Part shown: one piece after another, positions 46,527 to 57,790 of the stretch
Layout of the letters: every line of letters begins with the position of its first letter
Position numbering within the stretch: the stretch's first letter is position 1
Assembly: GCA_941918925.1 (NCBI GenBank)
Contig: OW799233.1
Location: forward strand, 139,502,223-139,566,222
Direction of reading: 5' to 3'
DNA length: 64,000 bases
Source of the DNA: Phyto melanocephala
Lineage: Eukaryota; Arthropoda; Insecta; Diptera; Rhinophoridae
The notes under the pieces: generated by a model
Databases searched by the model: none
Told to the model about the DNA's origin: nothing
The model's input: only the letters and a program-made list of their open reading frames with translations
Program-made: the position numbers and the translations under genes

Positions 46527-47906
46527 TTAACCGTAGAATGCATAACCGGAAACCCGTGTGTCCACTTGCAACTTTAAACGTTGCTAACTGCAAAACAAAT
46601 GGTAGTAGAGTATTGAAACTTTGGTTCTAGGAAACTCAAGTCTTTTGGAGACATTTTTTGGACCATTTATGACCCTAGGTTCATTGTTTCCTTAGCTATA
46701 AGATGACACCTACGTAAACACATAACCGGGGTACCCGTGTACCCAACAGTTTTTATATAAAAAAATGAGCAAACAAGAGGCTGTTCAAAGATTTTATCAT
46801 AAAATTTTTTTGGAAAAATTTTAAATATACATTAAGAAATATGATTACAAGAAAACAATAGTATATAAAAATTAGTTAATGATTCCGGTCACAAGAAATG
46901 CAGACGCAATTAGCAAAGGCTGCATACTTTTCGTGTTTTCCTTCTCCGTTTTGTTTCCATTGTTTTGTTTTGGCCGGTACCTTTGAATTTGGCAGCTAGA
47001 TCCCTCACCACTCGTTCGCCCTGTTTAGTTTCTCTTCCAGATGAGGCTTGGCCGATTTATATTTACCCATGCAGTGGAAAAGAATTCGTGGCGTCACAAA
47101 TCCACCAAACCTTTATTCCGTATTTTGCAGGTTTTGACCTGCGTGAAACGCGTGCGGCCACGATAAGGAAAAAGTTGTTCATCGATTGTGAAATTTTCAC
47201 TCGGTTTTTAGTAGGAAGCTCGATTGTCATTCATCATGGTCCATATATCTATTATCGGTGCAGCTTTATCTGTTTGAATACGTATAGACCTAGTGTTTGC
47301 ATCATCAAATCTTATGAAACGCAATAGTGCACAAAAGCGATTGTTTCCCATTACTGCGCAATATGGAAAATTTCTGCCGCTCCATAAGTCTCTGACGCTT
47401 TAGGTGCTGCTGTGGTTCGTGTTTGCCATAATTAGTATTCCAAAAAAAGCATATAACTCTGCTACTGTAACTTCTTCCCATACCTTTGGAGTTGAATTGG
47501 GGTGGCTTTCGTTCCATTCCTTATAAGAGTTTATTGCCTTTTTATTGGTGTGACGCATAATAATATCTACCATTTCCGAACTCGTAAAACATTTATATAT
47601 TTGTTCCATTGATATCATTTCAGTGTGCTTTGACGCCTCACAACGTTGTCGCACTATATTTTGCACGAGTGCTTGGCGAGCGTCGTTCGTTTGGGTTGGA
47701 TTTTCTTTCATTTCTATTTATTGACATAATTTTTTGTTGTAATAAATAATTAATATAAATATTATGTTATTAAATAAAAATTAATCTGTTAATATGTTTA
47801 TTTAACGGTATTTAAAATTAAATATTTAAAATTTATGCAATGGGGTACACGGGTACCCTGGTTATGTGTTTGAGTGGTATTTTTTGGTTACGCATTCTAC
47901 GGTTAA
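46527..47906 (-). mobile_element. piggyBac-type transposon, copy 2 (internally deleted)
   Basis: TTAA flanks CCGTAGAATGCATAACC on the left and the inverted CCGTAGAATGCGTAACC on the right, so the ends match copy 1. The sub-terminal GGGTACCCGTGTACCC repeats are also present at 46729-46744 and 47846-47861 (inverted). At 1.38 kb it is about 0.7 kb shorter than copy 1, because the 3' half of the transposase gene is deleted. Confidence 0.85.
46876..47711 (-). pseudogene. piggyBac transposase pseudogene, internally deleted
   Basis: The N-terminus keeps a start codon and an open frame of 103 codons (47711-47400: QALVQNIVRQRCEASKHTEM, then MVDIIMRHTNKKAINSYKEW and LYAFFGILIMANTN), so here it is better preserved than copy 1. 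Downstream frames are broken. A block equivalent to QIYTGQAS..ETKQGE lies near 47060-47010. From about 46970 the reading jumps from AAKFKGTG to the Cys-rich tail (NCVCISC near 46890). That removes the second and third catalytic Asp regions. It cannot encode an active transposase. The truncated N-terminal product, if made, would lack the catalytic core. Confidence 0.8.
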
Positions 47907-48490
47907 ATAACGAAAGGTTTTATATAAAATACTCAAGATATAATAGGCAAGTCAGAAAGGTAGCAGCCAAACAAACATATGTATATATATGCCTTTGCAT
48001 ATTTTCATAATTTTTACTTTTTTCTAGCCCTTATGTCGATAATGCTAATACCAAGAATAACGATTAAAATGAGCCCCTCAAGGAAGCTGTGAAATTACGT
48101 ATTAATGGTAATAATTAAGTTAATGTAATGAAATATATAATAATAAATAATATAAAAGATAATAAATTTTGTTTTATGGTACGAGTAATATATATATGTA
48201 CCTGGTTAGCTGTGACTGATTTATACGTTAAGTGTGACTACTATTTTTATTATATTTGATTAGAAACAGCTGTAGTGTAAGTAGTCCAGATACATATATG
48301 TTTTGCAGTCGACAGAACTAATAAGTTAGAGAAAGATGCATTATCACATGTACCCAAAAGTTTCAGTATTTTTTTTTCACATTGCCCTTAAGAAACTAGT
48401 AGAAATTTTGTTCTACGCAATAACTGATATATCAGTTACTAATACCAGTCATATAACCGGTCAAATGACCGTCACCGTTCTTGTAGGGTG

Positions 48491-49019
48491 ATAAAGGTCA
48501 ATTTGTGCCAAACGGTAAAAAGAGATTTAGGTTTCTGCACTAAACAATTAACTTTTTTATAACTTTTATTAATAATTTTTAATAAGCAGATAATAACAAG
48601 CTTTGCATTCCTGATATACGAGTTCTCCTTAGCAGAAATCATCCCCAAAAAGTTGCTTTCTTGCATCAATTCCCATTGCCTTGAAAAGGTACAAGTTAAC
48701 AAAATAATTTTCCAAAATAGTTTGGTTTTTAAAAATTTTGTTAATACGTTTCGGTTATACTACAAACTTTCTTTAAGTGAAAAGTACTGAAATCGTAAAA
48801 AATCGTAATCGAGTTTTCTCATTAAACATATATTTTCAATATCAAAAATGTTTACGAAATCACAAGATGGTACCCCTCAAAGTTTTATAAGCTGTTTTGC
48901 TATTATAGATGTAATTGTACCTCCCATTATGAAAATTTAAGAACTCAGAGTATTTTACTATTATATATGGTGTTTAGAAAACTGTAGTCATATGGGTATA
49001 AGCATCTCAAACGAACTTA
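48491..49019. other. AT-rich non-coding DNA
   Basis: Nothing recognised between the duplicated unit and the next INE-1-like element. The 76-codon minus-strand frame at 48472 has no supporting motif. Confidence 0.45.
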
Positions 49020-51514
49020 AACAAGTAAGAGCACTATATTCGGCTGTGCCGAATTTTTTATACCCACCACCAATTTTGTGTACATTTAAAGCACAATATT
49101 TATTATTTTGTTAATCATTATAGAATAATTTTTTTATAATATAATATGTATCACTTTCTTTGTAGAGGGTGGTTAAATTTAAAGGGCCCATGTTGAAGGT
49201 GAACTACACCTAGTCTTTAAATTTGTTTTCTGCATTTCACTTGACATTTCTCAATCTCAAACTTACTCAATTTGATCCGTGGAAAGATACGCAAATGAGC
49301 AACGCTTTAAAGTTATTCAGGTTTTTTATAAAAATGGGCGTTCAAGTCAAAATGCATTTTGTGCATAATTCTTTTGATCAACATAATCGTTCAAATTCTT
49401 CCACAATCGGGAAAATTTTAAAAAATATTTAAATTTCTGCAAAACAGGTCTGTATAAAATGCTAGAAAATCTGTGAATGCCTTCTTAGTTCGTTGAATGC
49501 GCACCATTGCTGTTTTTTGCGATAGTGTGGCAAAAGAGCAGTCAACCTCGCCTCATCATCATGCCTAACAATTGAGCATCAACATTGTCATTGAAAATTT
49601 GGACCATCAGATAGAAGGATCGGGGGCCATTTGGCGGATATTTTGTTAAATACATAATTGAACCATACAAATATTATCATTACAAAAAGAAATAATAATA
49701 ATATCCTAAATAATTTGTGTTTTATTTAAATTCAACATCGATCCTTAAAATTTAACCACCCTTTATAACTTCGATATGCTACTAAAAAGCGTTTGTAAAT
49801 GTAGTCTTTCAATGAAAGTGGGGGTTAAAGTAGGCGTGTCAATAAAGTTTCTGCTAATAAATACAACTTAGATATTTCAATATAGTCCTTTATTTTCCCA
49901 AAAACTTTGTCAATAGAGAAACTACATGAATTTAAGATAAACCGTTGGGAGGTAGGCGTTAAAGTGAGCGCGTCACCTTAGCTTTTTGGCACAACAATTA
50001 CATTGATTAGAAGGATATACGTAGCAAATTTTATCATCATAACTCTAGTTTTGGCGGTTTTATGAGCTTTTAAATTTCATTAACGGTAGATAACGTGAAA
50101 AGTGGGCGTTATAGTAGGCGTGTTTATGAGCTTTTAAATATCATTAACGGTAGATAACGTGAAATGTGGGCGTTATAGTAGGCGTGTCAAAGTTATTTTT
50201 GCGAATGAGTACAACTTAGATGTTTCATTATAGCCGTTTATTATTCCAACATTTTTATTAATAGAGATATTATATGAATTTTAGGTACAACGTTATATGG
50301 GAGGTGGGCGTAAAAGTAGGCGTGGCACCTCAATTTTCTGGCACAGTAATGACATTGCCTAGGGGGTATACGTGGCAAATTTTATCATCATAGCTCTCAT
50401 TTTGGCGGTTTTATGAGCTTTTAAATTTCATTAACGGTATATAACGTGAAAAGTGGGCGTTATAGTAGGCGTGGCAAAGCTATTTTTGCAAATGAGTTTA
50501 ACTTAGGCGTTTCAATATAGCCCTTTATTATTCCAAAATCTTTATTAATAGAAAAATTATATGAATTTTAGATAAAACGTTATATGGGAGGTGGGCGTAA
50601 AAGTGGGCGTGGCACCTTAATTTTCTGGCACAGTAATGACATTGCCTACCGGGATAGACGTAGCGAATTTTATCATCATACCTCTAATTTTGGCGGTTTT
50701 ATGAGCTTTTAAATTTCATTAACGGTAGATAACGTGAAAAGTGGGCGTTATAGTAGGCGTGTCAAAGTTATTTTTACGAGTGAGTACAACTTAGGTGTTT
50801 CAATATAGCCCTTTATTGTTCCAAAATCTTTATTAATAGAGAAATTATATGAATTTTAGGTAAAACGTTATATGGGAGGTGGGCGTAAAAGTGGGCGTGG
50901 CACATTGATTTTCCGTTACAAAAAAGCGTCTCACCAAAAAACAAAGTGTGCAAAATTTCGTTGACGTTTTTGTTTTTAAATATACCGAAAAATACACTGT
51001 GCGGTATAAATTTTCGTACATTTTGATCGATAACTCCTCTCCTAATCCATAGATTTAGATAATTTTTGGGGAAAAATATTGTTTTTACCCAGAAAATATA
51101 TATTCGAAGTTTCATAAGTGTACGTTAATGCGTTTAGACACAATTCCATTTTATTCGATGTTTGAAGGACACGGTTTTTTCGACCTACTCTTGCTTTTCG
51201 AGCTATAACTCTCTTCCTAATATTCCGATTTAGCCCATTTTCAATACCAAACAAACCTTGTCTATAAGAAAGATTCTGGCAAAATTTGAGCCCCCTAGCT
51301 TTTTCGGTGCGACCTCTATCGTGCTTTCAACAGACGAACAGACGGACAGACGGACAGACGGCCAGACGGACGGACATAGCTAGATCGTCATAAAATCAAA
51401 CCCCGATTCAGAATATATATACTTTATGGGGTCTAAAATGGATATTTCGATGTGTTACAAACGGAATGACAAAATGAATATACCCCCACCATTTTTTTGG
51501 TGGCGGGTATAAAA
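49020..51514 (-). mobile_element. INE-1-like element, copy A9 (near-identical to A7)
   Basis: It has complete ends as in A7. The mariner-type passenger at 49165-49763 has both ends intact (GAGGGTGGTTAAATTTAAAG; CTTAAAATTTAACCACCCTT) and TA on each side. It shares private features with A7: the 62-bp partial duplication at 50120, GATCGGGGGCCATTTGGCGG at 49619, and GGGGGTTAAAGTAGGCGTGT. It has one fewer 288-bp unit (GGCGGTTTTATGAGCTTTTA at 50052, 50404 and 50692). The 5' microsatellite of GACGGACA units is longer than in A7. Flanking host DNA differs from A7, so it is not a simple segmental copy. Confidence 0.8.
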
Positions 51515-51829
51515 ATATTTGCTTTTGGCATCACTGTTTCCAAATATGTTATATTGTAATAGGTATAAAGAGTATCACAGAACTATGAAAAATTCATAAT
51601 TTGAGATCGCTAGCTCATCTGGATAAAAAAAATGAGATTTTAAAATCTGGAAAAATCTTGCCATTAATTTAATGTACAAGATGGTATTCTTTTTTTAGGT
51701 TAAGTGTGACATAAATTTAACACAGAATTACCCATATGTATAATACAAGTAATAGCATATTCTTGGTCAGGGTGGCAAAATGTCCTAATCAAGGCTGGTC
51801 CCTGCACAATGCACGATGTTAATTGTGAG
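51515..51829. other. AT-rich non-coding DNA
   Basis: Nothing recognised before the transposase remnant that follows. Confidence 0.45.
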
Positions 51830-53240
51830 TCACACCTTAAGGTCAAGTTTTTTTTTCCAATTTTAATTCGACATTTCTTTGTTTCAGTTTTTCACGAATT
51901 CAACCAAGGAGATGTAAACAATTGAGCAGCATGTTAAGATTCTTAAAGTCTTTTACATTTACATTTCATACACTTCGTGATTGTTTGATCAGATCCAATG
52001 TGTCCAAAATCAAGTGAAAACACCTATTAATGCTAGTTCAGTTTGTTCTGTTAAAATCTTACCCTTGTTTGCTGCAATGTGCCAAAAGAGCCATTAACCT
52101 CTACTGGCTGTTGTATTCAACAATTGTACATCTCACGAACATTAATGAAGCAAATTTTGAATAAAGATTTGAATTAGGTTCACTGACTCAAGAGCTGAGG
52201 CCTACTGATCATCTTAAGCGTTGCTAATACGCCGAATGTTTGGTAGCATAGAAAGATGTGACTTTGCAAAAAAAATAGTCTTCAGCGACGAGGCACATCT
52301 CAGTAGATTTGCTAATAAGCAGAATTTCCGAATTTGGGCAAATAATAATCTACGTGTGATTGCCTAAAAGCCGATTAATCTACAAACAATGTTTGGTGCG
52401 GTTTATGGGCAGGCGCCGTAATCGGGTACGTTGAAACCAGTAACGTTGAATGCTATTCGCTATTGCGAGATAGTAACGTACGTTTTATGGCCACAAATTA
52501 AGGATATGAATCTAGAGAGTATGTATTTCTAACGGGATGATGCTACTTGCTGCACAGGTAACGAAACAAGGCGTGTTTTGCGTAAGAAATTTAATGACCG
52601 TATTATATCACTTCGTGGTGATGTTAATTGACCGTCGCCGTAATGTGATTCGACACTGTTGGACTTCTGTTTTTGGGGATATTTATATGAAAAAATTACC
52701 AAAAATAACTGAAGAGCTATAGGATGAAAAAATTCGGCTCATTAGGGATTTATAGGTAGGTAGGTAGGTACGAAGGTAAGGCTGGTGCAAAGCTACCCTC
52801 AAACCTTCACCCGGAGACCATTACGGTTCATTGTGACGCCTTAATATAGAAATAAAGATAAGAATAGAATAAGGATAGAAATAGTAAGAATAGAAAGAAA
52901 AGCAGACCAGTCCAGAGTCTCTGGCGGGAATCGAACCCGCAACCTCCAAACTAGCAGACCCGAACACTACTGACTAATCTCTCGGGGAACCCTTAGGGAT
53001 ATATAACCTCACCTTTATTTCAGTGTCATTGAAAATATTAAAAATGTATGCCACCGAAGCCGCGATGAGCTTTTGGCGAATTTTTTGATTAATACGTAAT
53101 TGTCGTAGATATTTCTATTACAATAGAAAAAATTTTCCATTTGATCATGGCGAGAATTTTGTTACATATGGTTGATAAATCAGTTTGGATCACAACGAAT
53201 TAGTTTCTAAAGGAATCGTTTTTTATAAAGTCTAGGAAAT
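51830..53240 (+). pseudogene. Tc1/mariner (IS630) superfamily transposase pseudogene, split by a SINE
   Basis: Blocks in order are: the helix-turn-helix start EQHVKILKVFY at 51921; a linker with AAMCQKSH-type sequence near 52072; the first catalytic Asp in KKIVFSDEAHLSRF at about 52270, then ANKQNFRIW; MFGAVYGQAP near 52388; the second Asp region RDDATCCTGNETRRVLRKKF at 52535; GDVN*PSP*CDSTLLDF near 52620, with the third acidic position about 36 residues after the second; FWGYLYEKI at 52671; and, after the SINE, SVIENIKNVCHRSRDELLA at 53020. Stops and frameshifts disable it. The leader (CACACCTTAAGGTCAAGTTT) is shared with the copy at 56339. Related to, but distinct in sequence from, the passenger in the INE-1-like elements. 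Confidence 0.8.
52755..52992 (-). mobile_element. tRNA-derived SINE with 13-bp target duplication
   Basis: On the minus strand the head starts near 52992 with GGTTCCCCGAGAGATTAGTC and includes a tRNA-like T-arm (GCGGG-TTCGATT-CCCGC) that supplies the B box of a Pol III promoter at about 52945-52929. A body of about 150 bp follows and ends in a (TACC)n tail at 52755-52775. TTAGGGATTTATA (52742-52754) and TTAGGGATATATA (52993-53005) flank it, a 13-bp target duplication with one mismatch. The SINE sits inside the transposase pseudogene, which continues in register beyond it. Confidence 0.8.
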
Positions 53241-53480
53241 ATTTCATAATGCTCATTTAAATTAATTTCATATATAATCTTTTTATATTGTTTTATTTTG
53301 AATTTCAAATACAAAACATTGTGTTCAATATGTATTTGTCATGTATTTTGTTTTAAATAAACTTAAAACTTTTTTGAAATTATAACACCATACAAAATAA
53401 TGAAATAAAGGGTCCGCCATGGTAACACTAAGCTCATGTCTGAGTTGACAGATAATTAGTTTTATTCTTCCGCTAAACGA

Positions 53481-53900
53481 ATATGGTTGTGTATACGCTT
53501 GAACAACGCTAGGAAATATTGTGATATTACTTTGACCGATTTTGCCAAAAAAATCATCTTTTCAGATGAAGATCATTTTGATCTTTGCGGGTATGTAAAC
53601 AAGCAAAATTGTGCATTTGGGGCACAGAAAACCAACACGCATACATTGAAAAGCCGAAACACACAAAACGAGTCACTGTTTGGTGTGGATTTTGGTCCAG
53701 AGGCATATTTGGGCCATTCTGCTTCGAAAATGAGCAAGGAGTGGACGTTATAGTCAATGGCGATCGTTATCGGGCCATGTTGAACGAATTTTGTTCACAA
53801 AAATTGAAGAGGAGAATATTGGCAACATTTGGTTTCAACAGGACGGCGCTACTTGCCACACAACCGAAGCTACACTTTTTTTATAGCATTTTAAAAAAAA
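53481..53900 (+). pseudogene. Tc1/mariner superfamily transposase, central fragment
   Basis: DFAKKIIFSDEDHFDLCGYV at 53536 holds the first catalytic Asp block. After a frameshift, WGTENQHAYIEKPKHTKRVT and VWCGFWSRGIFGPFCFENEQ follow from about 53620, then VNGDRYRAMLNEF. A second shift gives NIGNIWFQQDGATCHTTEA near 53814-53870, the second Asp block. The third acidic region and the N-terminus are missing. It is better preserved than the 51830 and 56339 copies in this segment and belongs to the same family. Confidence 0.8.
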
Positions 53901-56338
53901 AATTTTTTGGCAGACCCTATATTTTAAATTCGATGTATTTTATATACTTTAAAAACAACATCAGAAACGTAAATATATACAATTTTTTTTAAGAGAAGGT
54001 CGTCGCATTATTGTTATTCAAAGGTCCCTAAAGGACTCTATGGGCTGTAATAAGCATTTTTTTATTCATAGCCCAGAAATATTTTCCTACACACGTTACT
54101 AGAATTTTAAATAAAATAAAAATTAAATACTTTCTGTTTGAAGTAGAATTTAGAAAATAAAAAAAGGTAGTAAAACAATACAAACAAGTTAGGAAAAAAA
54201 ATTCGGTTCAAATCATCTTCAAAAATGTTTTGAACGCGTCACTGCAAGTGATAGGACAATTATTCTCTAAATGACACTTCTGCCAATTATAAACAATTTT
54301 TTCGGTGCGCTTTTTTCTGTTGAAATAAAAGAAACCAACTAATACTTGTTACTTTTATTTTTTATTTTTGCTGATATTTTATGGCTACAGAATTGGTAAC
54401 GACTACGATTGAGTACGTTTGGGTGTATATACTTTATGGTTAGAGTCTAATTTGGTTTGGTGCTTGGTCACAAAAGAAGATGATAGAGGCGACTAATGCT
54501 TCACCGTTGTGGTCACGGCCATTTCGTACACTATTTTGTCATCCTTTTTTATTTTTTTGTAAGGTCTTTCTTTGTTGTTCATTTTTTTTTTGTTGCCCCT
54601 TTTTGGGTGTTCTTTTATTTGCGGAAGTTGACGTTTTGTTTAGATGAATATGTAAATATGTTTTTAAAGAAAAAAAAAAAACAAATAAAAAATAAGTGTA
54701 AAAGCAATTTTGTATAGCGCATAAAATAACGACACTGTGGTCATAACGTCCGAGTTTTTTTATACTTTTTTTGACAACAATTTTAGTTTTTTTATTTATT
54801 TTTTCTATTCTTTCATATAAATGAAGTTTTTATTTTTGTAGTTGTTTATTTATTTCAGTGTCATTGTTGTTGTTTTTTTTTTTCTTTTATTATATCGGAC
54901 CCGTCCATGTGCCTGGTAAAATGAATATTTAGTGCCGTTTGGGAAAGAGATGCAGGATTTTGGTAGTTAAACTATTGTTTATTTAATGTCTGCTTTAAGC
55001 TTTTAAAGTCGAAATGATTATGGCTTTTGCTTAAAGTGAAATTGAACAATAACTTACGACATATATGGCTTTCAATGTGGACACATAATATTAATGCTGC
55101 AGAAAATTGTTAAATTCAACTGCTGCAGCATGAATTCGATTTTAGCAATACCAGCATCAGCAGTCGCATTACCAACAACTGTATGTTGATCTTAAATTTA
55201 TATAAATATTAGAGCAAATATTGCTGAAGACATTACTTAAAAATAGAACAATAAAGCTGAAGTTAAAAAGTTTTTTAAGTAAAAACAAAAAAATATATGT
55301 ACATATATATTTTTGTTTCATTATTGAACAATATGAAGAAGAAGAAGAACTTTTTGGCATTCCAATGAACGAAAAATTTTGACAATTTTAAGTTCCTAGT
55401 TTGCATGAGTTTGTATGGGTTTGCCTTTAAGTACACATATACATACGTATATGTTTGTAAATACACATGAAGTATAATATGCTTTTTCTTAAAAACGTGG
55501 GTGGTTTTTTAATTATTTGTGTTATGAAAAAAATATCTCTTTATGATCTTTTCATGTAAAAAAGTAAATTTTATTGTTCTTGTGGTAAATTTTTTAAATT
55601 AAAACAAGTTTTTTTTGTCTCTTTAGTTTTTAATTTTTTGATTTTTGCCAATTTTGAAAAGGTACCAGATTTTTTTCCTATTTTTTTGTAAATGAAGTAA
55701 AATTATTGTTTTTTTATAGAATTATTCTTTTTTAGCGCAAATGATAAAAACACGGTAAAATAAAGTTTGATTTATTAGTTGAATTTGAAAATGCACATGA
55801 TGGCGTTTTAGTAAAGGTTTTTGATTTAGTTGGGTACCGGTTTTCTTAAAAAAAAGACATTTTTGGTTATTAGAAACAATTTTTGTCTTTAATTGTCTTT
55901 ATAACAATGAAAGTAATAATGCTGTACATTTAAAAGAGGATAGTTTCTATTCAAATGTTTCACAAAAATGTTGGCCATAAGTTAGACTACACCACTGCAC
56001 ATTCGTCAAAAATTTAAATTTAGTGTGAGCTGGGCATTTAAGGTGTTTGGTGAAACAGTTCGAAGAATTCTCCGCCTCAAAAACAAAAATCCAAAAATAG
56101 TCCATGGAATATTATTTTTTAAAATATTTTCTACGATTATTGCAAATTTTTTAAAATAAATGAATTTTTGTAAGGTTTTCCTAACATTAAAAATACGAAG
56201 CTTCTTAGATGTGGATGCAAAATAATTCCGAAGGTGTTAAAATTAAAGATCTTTTGACTTAGGCAATTAAAACAAGTGGAGAAGATAACCACTTTGTAAA
56301 GGATAGTGCAAACATAATGTCCGATGTCGACTGAAAGT
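53901..56338. other. AT- and T-rich non-coding DNA
   Basis: Long T runs occur at 54540-54610, 54755-54890 and 55605-55740. No element ends or gene were recognised. The 73-codon frame at 54496 is dominated by F and V from T-rich sequence and is not convincing. Confidence 0.45.
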
Positions 56339-57440
56339 CACACCTAAACGTCAAGTTTTTTTTTCCCAAGTTAATTTGACATTTATTTGTTACAGTATTT
56401 GACAAAAATAGTCATGAAGAGAAACGGAATTTAGCAACGGGTTAAGATTGTAAAAGCCTTTTACAAAAATGGGCGTTAAAATCAAAATAAATTTTATGAA
56501 CTTCGTGTTTTTTTGGTCCGTATAATCGATCAAATATGTCCACAATAGGAAAATTGTTCATAAATTTTAGCATACCGGATGTGTGGGAAATGTAAAAACG
56601 CTTAACATTTTCGTCCAGTTCGTTCTGCTGGAAACATTGCTGTTGTTCGTGATAGTGTGGCAGAAGAGCAGTCAATTTCGATTCGTTGCTGTGCTTAACA
56701 ATTGAAAATCTCACAAACATCACAGATGTTAATTTTCAATAAATATTAAAAGCTACACGCTTAGGAAGTTCAAATGACATAAGAGCTGAAGCTTATTAGT
56801 ATTTTAAGTCAATACGCTGAACGGTTGGTTAAAAATACATTAATAAGTAGGGACTTTACAAAGAAATTCATGAAGCAAACTTTCACCTCTGTGACTTCTA
56901 TAACAAGCAAAAGTTTCGCATTTGGAAAAATAAGAATCCACCAGTGCTTGTTGAATAGCCGATGCATCTACAATGAGTAATTGTTTGATGGGGTTTATAG
57001 ACAGGCAATGTCATTGGGCCGTACTTCTTCGGAAATGAGGTCGGCCAAGCAGTTACCGTAAATGGTGTTCAATGCCAATATGGTAACGAACCTATTTTGG
57101 CCTTAAATTAAGGTTATAGACCTAGAAGATATGCGATTTCCTCTGGAAGGTGCACCTGATACTTATTGCACAGGTATGAAACGATGGGTTCTTTGCGCGA
57201 GAAATTAAATAGCCGTGTAATCTCACTTTGTGGCGATGTTAATTTTCCGCCACCGTCATATGATTTGACACCGTTGGACTTAATTCTTTGAGAAAATGAG
57301 ATATCTCAGCACAAAAACGACATTAAAAATTCTAACGAACAGATATAGATCTGCCACCGAAGCCGTGGCAATAATTTATCTTTTAATTTGATTGACAAAT
57401 AATTTTCATAGATCCTTCATAATAAAAATAATAGGATTGT
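56339..57440 (+). pseudogene. Tc1/mariner superfamily transposase pseudogene
   Basis: The leader CACACCTAAACGTCAAGTTT matches the copy at 51837. QRVKIVKAFYKNGR*NQNKF at 56437 is the helix-turn-helix block. ENIAVVRDSVAEEQSIS-type sequence lies near 56630-56690. GPYFFGNEVGQAVTVNGVQ, in a frame from about 57018, is the region after the first Asp block. LREKLNSRVISLCGDVNFPP at about 57197 and YDLTPLDLIL near 57258 give the third acidic region. The first catalytic block near 56860 is badly eroded (KKF...HFHLCDFYNKQKFRIW). Multiple stops and frameshifts, no intact inverted ends found. Inactive. Confidence 0.75.
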
Positions 57441-57697
57441 TCTCTAAAAACTTTTTGTTTTATTGCTGAAAATATTTTATATATATTTATTGCAAGCAGT
57501 ACTTTAAAGCTCTTTAGAGGCTGAACGGCCATAATTGTTAAATTCAGACACATTTGAACAAAAGATGGAAAACGGCAAGTGTTTCATCATGTAAGCAACA
57601 TAAGATAGGGCTACTAAATCATGCACCATGACTTTCAGCACGCAAAAAGGAAGAAAAGGACCTCAATTTTTAAAAATCATAATGATATACTCTCTGA

Positions 57698-57790
57698 AAG
57701 GGGTGCCCCGGTGGACTTGTCAGTAGTGTGCTGGTCTGCTAGTTTGGGAGTTGCGGGTTCAACTCCCGCCAGAGGTTCTGGACTGGACTA
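57698..57790 (+). mobile_element. tRNA-derived SINE head, second copy (truncated)
   Basis: GGGGTGCCCCGGTGGACTTG begins a tRNA-like region. GTCAGTAGTGT, GGTCTGCTAGTTTGG and a T-arm GCGGG-TTCAACT-CCCGC, then GGACTGGACT, match the head of the SINE at 52755-52992. The 3' body and simple-repeat tail of that SINE are not found downstream, so this is truncated or a different body type. Confidence 0.65.

Larger units (their letters stand above)
46334..48490. repeat. CCCTACAAG-ended unit, copy 2 (interrupted by piggyBac)
   Basis: The left end is CCCTACAATAAATG and the right end CACCGTTCTTGTAGGGTG. GTCAATTTG occurs at 46325-46333 and 48497-48505, a possible 9-bp target duplication set a few bases outside the right end. 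Its piggyBac insertion at 46527-47906 is absent from copy 1, which has a single TTAA at the same place (43025-43028). Confidence 0.6.

Noticed and set aside
54496..54717. 73-codon frame with several His, Phe and Val, possible small membrane protein
   Set aside because: Composition follows T-rich DNA, there is no homology, and the end is a poly-lysine stretch from an A run.
57698..57772. Possible functional tRNA gene
   Set aside because: The T-arm is good, but I could not fold a convincing acceptor and anticodon stem, and the same head occurs in a SINE with a target duplication.
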